This document shows, in pieces, positions 26,422 through 34,094 of a stretch of 64,000 bases of DNA. The stretch is from DATAOG01 sp963782885. GTDB lineage: Bacteria; Pseudomonadota; Alphaproteobacteria; Geminicoccales; Geminicoccaceae. Position 1 is the stretch's first letter; each line of letters starts with the position of its first letter. Position numbers and translations under genes: made by a program. The notes beneath the pieces were generated by a model. It worked only from the letters and a program-made list of their open reading frames with translations, was not told where the DNA came from and made no database searches. Location of the stretch: the NCBI GenBank assembly GCA_963782885.1, contig CAWALL010000004.1:227211-291210 (forward strand), given 5' to 3'.

Positions 26422-26477
26422 CCGGAGGATGCGGGCCAGTCAGGCCACCTATTGACCCACCCAAAGAATGCGGGCCA
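26422..26477. repeat. Duplicated 3' end of regulator gene
   Basis: The last nine codons of the S24-like gene (LARILWVGQ) are nearly repeated just after its stop codon as LARILRFGQ, out of translation. About 19 of 27 bases agree. It looks like an old short tandem duplication. Confidence 0.4.
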
Positions 26478-27090
26478 GCCACGACACTTCCTTGATTGGG
26501 AAGACCCGTGCTCCGGCGCCCGCGGTGAGCGCCGCAAGCTCGATCCGCTGCGCGGTCCGGCGCAGGAGCATACCTGCCACCAGTGCGCCCGCGGTCGTCC
26601 TGAGCAGAACGCGGTCGTGACGTCGGATGCTGGCCACCGGGGACAGCACGAGGAGATCGCCGTCCCGGTAGACCGGCAGCATGCCGTCGCCCCGCACCTC
26701 GAGCGCATAGGGATGGCTGTCCTCGAGGCTCGGGAAATCGATCTCGTCCCAGTCGTCGCCGATCGGGAATCCGGCTTCATCGAAGCAGTGCTGGTGCTCG
26801 GCCTGATCCATTGCGATGCAGCGCAGCCGCTGCGACACCGGCTGCGCTGGCTGACCAGGTTGATCCGCCATGAGGGCCACGAAGCTGTCGAACGGAGTCG
26901 TGGTCGCATTCAAAATCTTGGCCAAGCTTTCGGTGCTCGGCCAGCGCGCCTTGTTCTGCTTGGTGATCCGTTTGCTGGGATTGAAAGTGGTGGGGTCGAG
27001 CCCGGCCCGTCGGGCCAAGCCGGAGGGCGTCAAGCCATTTTGTCTGGCGAGTCGGTCAATCCCACGCCATACCTCGGCGTGCGTGAACAT
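26449..27090 (-). CDS. HTH regulator with degenerate S24 domain
   Basis: This 213-residue protein has an N-terminal XRE-type helix-turn-helix (residues 8-65, with LTPSGLARRAGLDPTTFN) and a C-terminal LexA/CI-like S24 domain (about 125-213). In active S24 proteases a serine stands in G-D-S-M and a lysine follows about 35 residues later. Here the sequence is RGDGMLPVYRDGD, with Gly136 for serine and Gly173 at the lysine place. It probably binds DNA but cannot cleave itself. ATG 27088-27090 has CGGAG about 10 bases upstream; longer starts lack one. It faces away from the phage cassette, like a CI repressor, but related genes also occur outside prophages. Confidence 0.8.
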   Translation of the reverse strand: MFTHAEVWRGIDRLARQNGLTPSGLARRAGLDPTTFNPSKRITKQNKARWPSTESLAKILNATTTPFDSFVALMADQPGQPAQPVSQRLRCIAMDQAEHQHCFDEAGFPIGDDWDEIDFPSLEDSHPYALEVRGDGMLPVYRDGDLLVLSPVASIRRHDRVLLRTTAGALVAGMLLRRTAQRIELAALTAGAGARVFPIKEVSWLARILWVGQ

Positions 27091-27324
27091 AGGAATCAGC
27101 TCCGGATGATCATACCCTGCGCGCAGCCTAAGGCCGCTTCGTCGCGCTGTCAGCAGGAACATGGCCTTATTATTGACATTCTACTCAGATTATGTTCTTA
27201 TTAAGGCTCTCATTCCCACGCCGTTCGACCACCGTTCCCCCTGCTGCCAACGCCACCCGCTCCGCCTCTCGGATCTGGTCATTCCTACCGGGGACGGATG
27301 CGCGACGGCCAAGCCTCTCATCGC
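27091..27324. promoter_or_regulatory. Divergent control region, regulator and phage cassette
   Basis: This is the only strongly A+T-rich spot near the cassette. On the + strand TTGACA (27173-27178) stands 17 bases before TCTTAT (27196-27201). On the minus strand CATAAT (27189-27194) is a possible -10 for the regulator. ACAT and ATGT ends 20 bases apart hint at an operator but the inner bases do not pair well. Confidence 0.45.
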
Positions 27325-27792
27325 ATGAGCCACTCGCCAGCACGTTCGCCACAGCATGCGCTCGCGATCTTCGTCGGGCATGCGGACTGTCGCTGGCTCG
27401 GCTGTCTGCGCGTCGGCTTTTGGCACTGCTTTGTCGCCTTGCGGGATGACAACATCTGGTTGATCTGCGACCCGCTCAAGGACCGGATCGAACTGCGCGC
27501 GCTGCCGGTTCCGGAGGATTTCGATCTCGCCGGCTTCTACGCCGGGCGCGGGCACGTGGTTCTGCGCGGGCTCACCAGACCGGGTCTGCCCCGCGGGCTG
27601 GCTGCAATTGTCCCGCTCACCTGTGTCACCATTGCGAAGCGGCTGCTGGGAGTGCGGGCACCTTGGGTGATCACACCTTGGCAGCTCTGTCAGCGCCTGA
27701 GGAGCGCCGTCCACGGCTTCGTGGACGTCCGATCTGGGGCCTCGCAGGGCGACCGGACGCGGCGCTACGCCAAACTTGACAATCTCGGTTGA
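27325..27792 (+). CDS. Phage-associated protein of unknown function
   Basis: This 155-residue soluble protein precedes the portal gene. It contains VGHADCRWLGCLRVGFWHCF, LICDPLKDRIELRALP and a Cys-containing CVTIAKRLLGVRAPWVITPWQL. I recall similar Cys-lysine-leucine and TP-QL patterns from genes at the same place in alphaproteobacterial podoviral prophages, but I cannot name a function. The cysteines at FVGHADC and CVTIAKR could hint at a protease or metal site, which is speculation. It starts at the ATG at 27325; another start 27 bases upstream is possible. The portal promoter lies inside its 3' end. Confidence 0.65.
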   Translation: MSHSPARSPQHALAIFVGHADCRWLGCLRVGFWHCFVALRDDNIWLICDPLKDRIELRALPVPEDFDLAGFYAGRGHVVLRGLTRPGLPRGLAAIVPLTCVTIAKRLLGVRAPWVITPWQLCQRLRSAVHGFVDVRSGASQGDRTRRYAKLDNLG

Positions 27793-27804
27793 AGGGAATA
27801 TAAA
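27776..27804 (+). promoter_or_regulatory. Near-consensus promoter before portal gene
   Basis: TTGACA (27776-27781) and TATAAA (27799-27804) are 17 bases apart, 11 of 12 bases matching the sigma-70 consensus. Transcription should begin near 27811, about 80 bases before the portal start. It is the best promoter match I found in the window and probably drives the virion genes. Confidence 0.75.
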
Positions 27805-27891
27805 CCTATGCCTCGGTCGAGCCCCGCCCGGCCGCGGATCTGACCACCGCACCTGGGTCCCAGGTCGTCTGAAGCCAGCGGAGTAGTGTTC

Positions 27892-29429
27892 ATGGGAGAG
27901 CTTTCGCTCGAGGCTGTCTGGTCGCGCTATCAGCGCGCCAAGGCGCGGCGGCGCTGCTGGGAGGGCCTCTGGCGGGACTGCTACACCTATGCGCTACCCC
28001 AGCGTGGCACCGGCTTCAATTCGGCCTTCCGGCCGGGCACCAATCCTGCGGAGCGCCTGTTCGACGGTACCGCGCTGGACGCCGTCGACCAGCTCGGCGC
28101 CTCGTTGCTCGCCGAGCTGACACCGCCCTGGTCGCAATGGTTCGGCCTTGTCCCCGGGCGGGAGATCGGACCGCTCGAGCGCGGCTTGATTGCCGAAGGC
28201 CTGGATCGGGTGACCCAGACCGTCCAAACTCACTTCGATCGCTCCAACTTCGCCGTCGAGATGCATCAGGCGTTTCTCGACCTGGTCACGGTGGCAACGC
28301 GACTTTGTTGTTCGAGGAGGCCCAGATCGGCGCTCCGAGCGCGTTCCGGCTGACCGCCGTGCCGATGAGCGAGATTGCCTTCGAGGCCGGGGCGGATGGA
28401 CAGATCGATGGCCATTTTCGCGATCGCAGCCTGCCCCTCGACCTGCTGAGCGCCCGCTTTCCGGGCACCGAGCTGCCGCCGGCGATCGTCGCCAGCTGTC
28501 AGGCCGAGCCCGAGCGATCGGTCAACGTGGTCGAGGCGGTGCTGCCCAGCAACGGCGGCTTCGCCTACGTCGCGCTGCTCGCCGACCAGCCATCGCCCCC
28601 GATGCTGCTGGCGAGCGGTCACTTCGCCTGTTCGCCGTTCATCAGCTTCCGCTGGTTCAAGGGCGCCGGGGAGATCTACGGCCGCTCGCCCGTGATGGCG
28701 ACCCTGCCCGACATCAAGACGGTCAACAAGGTCGTCGAGCTAATCCTGAAGAACGCATCGATTGCAGTCACCGGGATCTGGCTGGCCGACGACGACGGAG
28801 TGCTCAATCCGGCCAACATCCGACTCGTGCCCGGCAGCATCATCCCCAAAGCCGTGGGCTCGGCTGGTCTGACGCCGCTCCAGGCGCCGGGTCGGTTTGA
28901 CGTCTCCAATCTCGTGCTCGAGGACCTGCGGGCGCGCATCCGTCATGCGCTCCTGGTCGATCGCCTCGGGCCGGTCGGCGGTTCGAGGATGACGGCGACC
29001 GAGGTCGCCGAACGCAGCGCTGAGACGACCCGGCTGCTCGGCGCGACCTATGGCCGCTTGCAGGCCGAGCTCATGACCCCGCTGCTGATCCGAGCCATCG
29101 CCATCCTGAGGCGTCGGGGTGAGATCCCGCCGATTGCGTTGGATGGGCGCGAGGTCGACCTGCGCTACAAGTCGCCGCTGGCCCGCAGCCAGGCCCGACA
29201 GGACGTGCGCGAGACCCTGATGTGGCTGGAGGCGACCGCACAGATGGGTGCCGAGGCCACCGCCGTGGTCGACGTGCCTGCGACGGCCCGATGGCTAGCC
29301 GAGCGGCTCGGCGTACCTGGCCAGCTGGTGCGCGATCTCGACTCGCCGCAGGCCCTCCTAGACAGCCTAGGCCCGGCGCTCGAGAGTGCCGCGGTCGATC
29401 AGCCGGTCGGCGGCCAAAATGGCGCCTGA
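27892..29429 (+). pseudogene. Head-tail connector (portal), frameshifted
   Basis: The portal of T7/BPP-1-type podoviruses forms the ring through which DNA enters the head. The first frame starts at ATG 27892 (CGGAG 8 bases upstream) and contains AKARRRCWEGLWRDCYTYALP, LFDGTALDAVDQLGASLLAEL and HQAFLDLVT. It leaves the portal frame near 28290. The remainder (GGNATLLFEEAQIG, SPFISFRWFKGAGEIYGRSP, LPDIKTVNKVVELILKNAS, SRMTATEVAERS) runs in another frame to 29429. One extra G in ACGGTGGC would restore a protein of about 512 residues, normal for the family. It is either a real inactivation or a sequence error in a G run. Confidence 0.85.
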
Positions 29430-29682
29430 GCACGCTACCGGCTGGAGCTGGTTCGAGACCGCATCCGCGTCGGTCGACGAGGCCTCCGACATGGAGCTCT
29501 GCCGGGCGTGCGCCCGCTGCTTCGCCGGGTCGGACGGGCACGCGGTGATTGCCCACCTGACCCGCTCCATTCTCGATCGCCGTCTGCCACCCAGCGCAAG
29601 CGACGCCGAGCTTCGCCACCTCGAAGGTCAGCGGTACGCCGTCGCCGGCCTGCTCGCGATGATCGAGCGTGGCCGCGGCTGA
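29419..29682 (+). CDS. Bbp19-like phage protein
   Basis: This 87-residue helical protein has ARCFAGSDGHAVIAHLTRSI and SDAELRHLEGQRYAVAGLLAMIERG. They match the small Bbp19-type protein found next to the portal in Bordetella phage BPP-1 and related podoviruses. Its virion role is not established. It overlaps the portal gene by 11 bases, so translation is probably coupled. Confidence 0.75.
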   Translation: MAPEHATGWSWFETASASVDEASDMELCRACARCFAGSDGHAVIAHLTRSILDRRLPPSASDAELRHLEGQRYAVAGLLAMIERGRG

Positions 29683-29721
29683 TCGGCCATCTCCCTCCAA
29701 GGTGAAGATCAGGATCCAGAT

Positions 29722-30522
29722 ATGAGCGAACAGCAATTGCAGACTGCCCCGGCGGTCTCCGAGGTCGATCCAGGTGATGATCTGGCGGTTCCAGCGACGG
29801 CTGCGCTGGCAGCCACCGATGACCGCAAACCGTGCCGCCCGGCCGGGGTGCCCGAGAAGTTCTGGAATCCGGAGAATGGTGCCGTGCGCACGGAGGCGCT
29901 GCTCAAGTCCTATCTTGAGCTCGAGCGCAAGCTCGGGTCGATGGTGCCCCTGCCGGCGGACGAGACCGATCACGATGGTCAGACGCGCCTCCTGCGCGCC
30001 CTCGGCGTGCCTGAATCAGCCGAGCAGTATCGGATCGAGCCGCGTCATCAGCTCGTCGAGGCGGATCCGGAGATCAATGCCAAGCTCCACGAGGCGGGAT
30101 TCACGGAACGTCAGGCTCAGCTGGTCTATGACTTGGCCGCAGATCACCTGATGCCTTTGCTCGATGATGCGCTCGGCGAACTGCAGGCGACCCGCGAGGT
30201 CGAGCGGCTGGCAGCGCGCTTCGGTGGGGAAGCGACGTGGCGCACGATGGCACCCCAGATCAAGACGTGGGGACAGAGCAACCTAGCGCCGGACGTCTTT
30301 CAGACTCTGGCGTCGAGCTACGACGGGGTGCTCGCAATCCATCAGATGATGCAGAGAAACGAGCCCGCGGTGCTGAACGAGGCGAACGGGCCGGCATCCG
30401 ATCTCGATGAGGCGACCCTGGTCCGGATGATGCGCGACCCGCGTTATTGGCGTGATCGCGATCCCACTTTCGTCGCCCAGGTCACCGCCGGGTTTGAGCA
30501 CCTCTACCCGGGGCAGACCTAG
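29722..30522 (+). CDS. Capsid assembly scaffolding protein
   Basis: This 266-residue acidic protein has GVPEKFWNPENGAVRTEALLKSYLELERKLGSM near residues 40-75, typical of podoviral capsid assembly proteins. A helical middle and an acidic C-terminus with MMRDPRYWRDRDPTFVAQVTAGFEHLY follow. It should guide assembly of the capsid shell and leave before maturation. In T7-like phages the capsid gene comes next; here about 5 kb of other genes lie between. Confidence 0.86.
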   Translation: MSEQQLQTAPAVSEVDPGDDLAVPATAALAATDDRKPCRPAGVPEKFWNPENGAVRTEALLKSYLELERKLGSMVPLPADETDHDGQTRLLRALGVPESAEQYRIEPRHQLVEADPEINAKLHEAGFTERQAQLVYDLAADHLMPLLDDALGELQATREVERLAARFGGEATWRTMAPQIKTWGQSNLAPDVFQTLASSYDGVLAIHQMMQRNEPAVLNEANGPASDLDEATLVRMMRDPRYWRDRDPTFVAQVTAGFEHLYPGQT

Positions 30523-30664
30523 GCAAATCGCCAGCTCGGGATCGGGGCACCGGCGCGAACCCCTCGAGCTCGGGCTAGGCATGTTACGCGGCCTCGCAGC
30601 GCGCCCGATCTTCGGGTGAACCCAACCCAGCACGGCGCCGGTGGGTGCCGGATCGAAGGAGACG

Positions 30665-31033
30665 ATGATGGCCAAACTCCGGAGCAAGGGGTCGAGCGCG
30701 ACCAGGCTCGTGCGCGACGACGACAGCCTGCCCCTGCCGATCATGCCCTGGGGCATGGTGCATAACTTGGTCCCCACAGAGGCGACCGCGGCGCGCAATG
30801 CGACCGCGATCGCCGCTGACTGCGGCGTGGTCAGCATTGTCGCGATCGGTGGTCCAGCCCACTTCAAGCAGGGCGATTCGAGCGTAACCGCGACCGTCAA
30901 CGACGCCTATCTGCCGGAAGGCGTGTGGCACGAGCTGCCGATCTTCGAAGGCAGCCCGTGGCACTACGTGTCGATGATCTCGGCGACCGGTGCCGGGACG
31001 ATCGCGGCGCAGATCGTCGAGCGCAACGGATGA
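30665..31033 (+). CDS. Small phage protein, possible decoration protein
   Basis: This 122-residue protein has GAAGGAGACG just upstream of tandem ATG codons at 30665 and 30668. The C-terminal part (ATVNDAYLPEGVWHELPIFEGSPWHYVSMISATGAG) is beta-rich with aromatic residues, as in small head or tail decoration proteins. It is not recognised. Its stop overlaps the next ATG, so it heads the coupled gene chain. Confidence 0.65.
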   Translation: MMAKLRSKGSSATRLVRDDDSLPLPIMPWGMVHNLVPTEATAARNATAIAADCGVVSIVAIGGPAHFKQGDSSVTATVNDAYLPEGVWHELPIFEGSPWHYVSMISATGAGTIAAQIVERNG

Positions 31034-31128
31034 CTAGGCTCAGGCTGGGTCTTCGCGAGGGCCCGGGCTCTCAAACCGAGTGCCTCGCGCGCGGTCTGCA
31101 CGCGGGGCGCGGAGTGGCTCTGTCATGA
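31030..31128 (+). CDS. 32-residue ORF with shared N-terminal motif
   Basis: This tiny frame begins MTRLRLGLREG, almost identical to the start of the proteins at 31759 and 32645. It ends after 32 residues. Its ATG overlaps the previous stop by four bases and its stop overlaps the next ATG by four. It is either a truncated relic of a receptor-binding protein or a real small coupled gene. Confidence 0.5.
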   Translation: MTRLRLGLREGPGSQTECLARGLHAGRGVALS

Positions 31129-31334
31129 GCCGTCTCGCTGATCCTGGCAAGCAGGCCACCGATCGCGAAACTGCCCGTCAGGTCCGTCTTGCTGCGTGGC
31201 AGCGGCCCGCGAGCCAGCGGGCCAGGGATCAACTGCGAGACGAGCGCGTCGCTGACGCTCGGGCGGCCATGGCAATCGAAACCGAGCGGCGTAAGCGGAA
31301 GCTGTCTGCCGACGCAGAAGGTCGCGTAGGATGA
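31125..31334 (+). CDS. Small charged phage protein
   Basis: This 69-residue, highly charged, helical protein (ARQVRLAAWQRPASQRARDQLRDE, AIETERRKRKLSADAEG) is of unknown function. It may be a coiled coil. Four-base ATGA overlaps at both ends place it in a tightly coupled chain. Confidence 0.6.
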   Translation: MSRLADPGKQATDRETARQVRLAAWQRPASQRARDQLRDERVADARAAMAIETERRKRKLSADAEGRVG

Positions 31335-31762
31335 GCGTCCACCTCGTTTTCCCGGATAGGGCGACAGCCGACCTCGCGTTGCGCGAGATCGCGGCCACGC
31401 CGGATCTGGAGAACGGCATCGGGCCGGTCTGGCTCTGGTACGACCCGGACGCCGGCGCCAATGTCATCAGCTATGCCGAGGGTGCCGACGGGCGATGCAT
31501 CGTCGCCCACCCCTGGCTCGCCGTTGATCGAGACTGGCTGGAGGCCTATCTCGGCGCTTGGCCTGGGGTTCTGGTGGTCGATGCAATCCCCCGGGATTGG
31601 AAATCGCTTCCCAACGTGACTGAGATGGCGCGCGATCGTGCTGCCGCACCGTCCGCTCTCGATGCGACAGGTTCAACCGCCGGCAGTCCCGATGCGGGAC
31701 TGGGTCTCGTGGTCGTCGCGCGGCCGGTGATTGAGCCTGGCGGTAAGGTGCTCCTGCCATGA
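31331..31762 (+). CDS. Phage protein of unknown function
   Basis: This 143-residue protein has no signal peptide. It begins MSVHLVFPDRATADLALREI and contains GPVWLWYDPDAGANVISYAEG and a PWLAVDRDWLEAYLGAWPGVLVVD segment. The C-terminus is low-complexity. It resembles small tail-fibre-associated or chaperone proteins by position only. ATGA overlaps link it to both neighbours. Confidence 0.6.
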   Translation: MSVHLVFPDRATADLALREIAATPDLENGIGPVWLWYDPDAGANVISYAEGADGRCIVAHPWLAVDRDWLEAYLGAWPGVLVVDAIPRDWKSLPNVTEMARDRAAAPSALDATGSTAGSPDAGLGLVVVARPVIEPGGKVLLP

Positions 31763-32400
31763 CCCGTCTTCGCCTCGGGCTCCGGGATGGACTACGCGTC
31801 AGCCCGTCGCGGGTCGGCGTGCTGGGACGGCTGGTACAGCAGTCGGTCGCCGCGAGCTCCGATGATGCCAACGAGGTGATTGGCGGCGGATCCGATGGCG
31901 TCGTGTCGATCGCCGGGACGACGATTGGCTTCCAGTCCGACCGGCTCGGTGGCTTCCGATTCACACCGAGCGTTCCGCAAGGTGCTCGGGTGCTCCGCGC
32001 CCATATCCAATTCACCAGCTCGACCACGATCGGGGCAAGCGGGGTTGCTGCCTGCACGGTGACGATCTGGTGTCAAAGCGCCGACAACGCGGCCACCTTC
32101 ACGACCGCGAACAAGGACATCACCAACCGGCCCAAGACAGGCCAGCCGGTCGGCTGGAACCTGCCGTCGAGCTCTGGCGCGAATGCCTGGCTCGTCGGCG
32201 GCCGGGGCCTGAGCCAGCGGACGCCGGACCTCCGGCACGCGGTCCAAGAGGTGGTCGACCGGGCCGGCTGGGCATCCGGCCACGGTCTTGTGTTCCTGTT
32301 CCACCAAACGGATGGCGGGCTCGGCGCGCGGCAGGTGGCCGCCCGCGATCACACGACGCTAGCGCCCGCCATGCTCACGCTTCGGTACGCGACGCCATGA
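31759..32400 (+). CDS. Putative virion surface protein
   Basis: This 213-residue protein begins MTRLRLGLRDGLRVSPSRVG, a start shared with two neighbours. The rest is beta-rich with AHIQFTSSTTIGASGVAACTVTIW, LSQRTPDLRHAVQEVVDRAGW and GHGLVFLFHQT, similar to DNRLRE/TGF-propeptide-like beta-sandwich modules of surface proteins. It is probably a tail or head fibre. ATGA overlaps join it to the genes on both sides. Confidence 0.65.
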   Translation: MTRLRLGLRDGLRVSPSRVGVLGRLVQQSVAASSDDANEVIGGGSDGVVSIAGTTIGFQSDRLGGFRFTPSVPQGARVLRAHIQFTSSTTIGASGVAACTVTIWCQSADNAATFTTANKDITNRPKTGQPVGWNLPSSSGANAWLVGGRGLSQRTPDLRHAVQEVVDRAGWASGHGLVFLFHQTDGGLGARQVAARDHTTLAPAMLTLRYATP

Positions 32401-32648
32401 GCAGGCCCGACCTCGTCTGTCCGGCCCGGCTGCAAGCGCGGCCGTCCGTGGCTTTGCCAAGCCGTACTGCCTGGCACTCGGCCGGTGACGATTGCCACCC
32501 TCGGCCCGAACCCGCGACAAAGACCGCCTGCGATCTCTCGGGCGGCGATCGCCATGGCACGACAATCGACGCGAGCGGCACCCTGGCGGTCAGCCGCTGG
32601 CGGGCCCTGGTGCACTGGTCAGCGCCAAGCGGGGCGAGCGAGCCATGA
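32397..32648 (+). CDS. Small phage protein of unknown function
   Basis: This 83-residue frame is supported by four-base ATGA overlaps with both neighbours and by G/C-rich third codon positions. The C-terminal part (DRHGTTIDASGTLAVSRWRALVHW) looks like a short beta structure. No family was recognised. The two other frames in this stretch do not have linked starts. Confidence 0.5.
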   Translation: MSRPDLVCPARLQARPSVALPSRTAWHSAGDDCHPRPEPATKTACDLSGGDRHGTTIDASGTLAVSRWRALVHWSAPSGASEP

Positions 32649-34093
32649 CGGTCCTTCGGCTGGGCTTGAGCAAAGGCCTGCACCTGAGCCCCGCGGGGCG
32701 GCGGCGGCCGCCGCGGTTTTTGCCCACCCGGCTGCCCGGTCTGGCCTTCTGGTACGACTCGGAGGTCAGCAGCTATGCGGGCGGCACCTGGAGCGATTTG
32801 AGCGGCAACAACAACCATGCGCTCCAGCCAAGCGCGTCGGCACGGCCGATCTTGACCACCGACGGCGTAGGCCGCCGCCTGCTGCGCTTCGACGGCATCA
32901 ATGACGCCCTGCGGGTGGCCAGCCCACCCAATCTATCCGCCGGTGCGACCTTCTTCGTCGTCTATCGGGTACGTACCCCGGTCGACTTCCGCGGTATCTT
33001 CACGGCCTCAGCTGCGACCGGGACTGATCATCAGCAGTTCTTCACACTGCAATACGAGCAGGCGGCCAATCGCCGGATCCAGGTATTCGGACGCTCGATT
33101 CAGCCAAACCAGCTGTTCACTCTGGGGGTGGACTCGACGCTCAAGCAATATGCTCTGGCGACCCTGGCCAACGATGGCGTCACGAGCGAGCTGCGCGATC
33201 TGAACGGCATTACGACCGACAGCTCGACCTTTGCGCCATTCGGCACGCCCGCCGCGATCATCCTCGGTGCACGGTACAGCGACAATACTGTCTTCCGGTT
33301 CGGCGCGGTTGACCTCTACGAAGTTGGCCTGTTCAGCCGAGAGCTCAGTCCGGCTGAGCGCGATCAGCTCGAGGCCTATGTCAAATTTCGCCAGAGCCTC
33401 ATGTGGGAGCCACGGTTCCTCGGCGAGGATCTCGCCTGGTTTCACGATGTGGACGCCAGCGACTTCGTCCTGAGCGGTGGCTTGGTGGATCAGTGGGCCG
33501 ATCTGAGCAGTCATGGCCGACATTGGCTGCAGAGCGCCGTCGGCCGACCCCTCAAGACTACGGATGGCAGCGGGCAGAGCATCGTTCAATTTGATGGCGT
33601 CGACGATCTCCTGGAGCTCACCGGCCCCCTGCCGGCGCTCGAGCCATTCTCAACGGCCGTTGTCTATCGGGTGAGGACGCGGGGCGACTTTGACGGCATC
33701 CTGACGGCGGCGCCGCCGAACGGAGCCGATCACGTGAACTTCTGGACCTTCCGCAATGCCACCGCCGGCTCGCCGGAGATGCAGCTGTTCGGCCGCTCGG
33801 CGGAAGCGGACCAGCTGAGCGTGAGCCGCGTGGACAGTGGCGCCGCGCAGATCGCCGTCTGGACGGTGGGCAGCAGTGCGGCGGAGCTGCGGGACGGCGC
33901 GGGTTCGAGCACTGACTCTTACGGCGGCGGTTTTGGCGCCCCGACCGAAATCGTGCTCGGAGGCCGCTACGCCGGGGCGCCCTTTGGCTACGCCGCGATC
34001 GATGTCCTGGCGACGGTAGGCGCCTCGCACGCGCTGTCGGCGACCGAGCAGGCGCGGCTGGTCGCATGGGCCAACGCGAAGTGGAGCCTCTGA
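32645..34093 (+). CDS. Tandem LamG-like receptor-binding protein
   Basis: This 482-residue protein begins MTVLRLGLSKGLHLSP, the shared N-terminal motif. Two homologous concanavalin-A/LamG-like lectin domains follow, at about 33-245 and 255-480. The first has FWYDSEVSSYAGGTWSDLSG, RFDGINDALRV, FFVVYRVRTPVDFRGIFTA and ILGARY. The second repeats this as WFHDVDASDF, QWADLSSHGRHW, QFDGVDDLLEL, VYRVRTRGDFDGILTA and VLGGRYAG. Such domains bind sugars on cells. It is probably a tail spike or fibre. Confidence 0.78.
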   Translation: MTVLRLGLSKGLHLSPAGRRRPPRFLPTRLPGLAFWYDSEVSSYAGGTWSDLSGNNNHALQPSASARPILTTDGVGRRLLRFDGINDALRVASPPNLSAGATFFVVYRVRTPVDFRGIFTASAATGTDHQQFFTLQYEQAANRRIQVFGRSIQPNQLFTLGVDSTLKQYALATLANDGVTSELRDLNGITTDSSTFAPFGTPAAIILGARYSDNTVFRFGAVDLYEVGLFSRELSPAERDQLEAYVKFRQSLMWEPRFLGEDLAWFHDVDASDFVLSGGLVDQWADLSSHGRHWLQSAVGRPLKTTDGSGQSIVQFDGVDDLLELTGPLPALEPFSTAVVYRVRTRGDFDGILTAAPPNGADHVNFWTFRNATAGSPEMQLFGRSAEADQLSVSRVDSGAAQIAVWTVGSSAAELRDGAGSSTDSYGGGFGAPTEIVLGGRYAGAPFGYAAIDVLATVGASHALSATEQARLVAWANAKWSL

Positions 34094-34094
34094 A

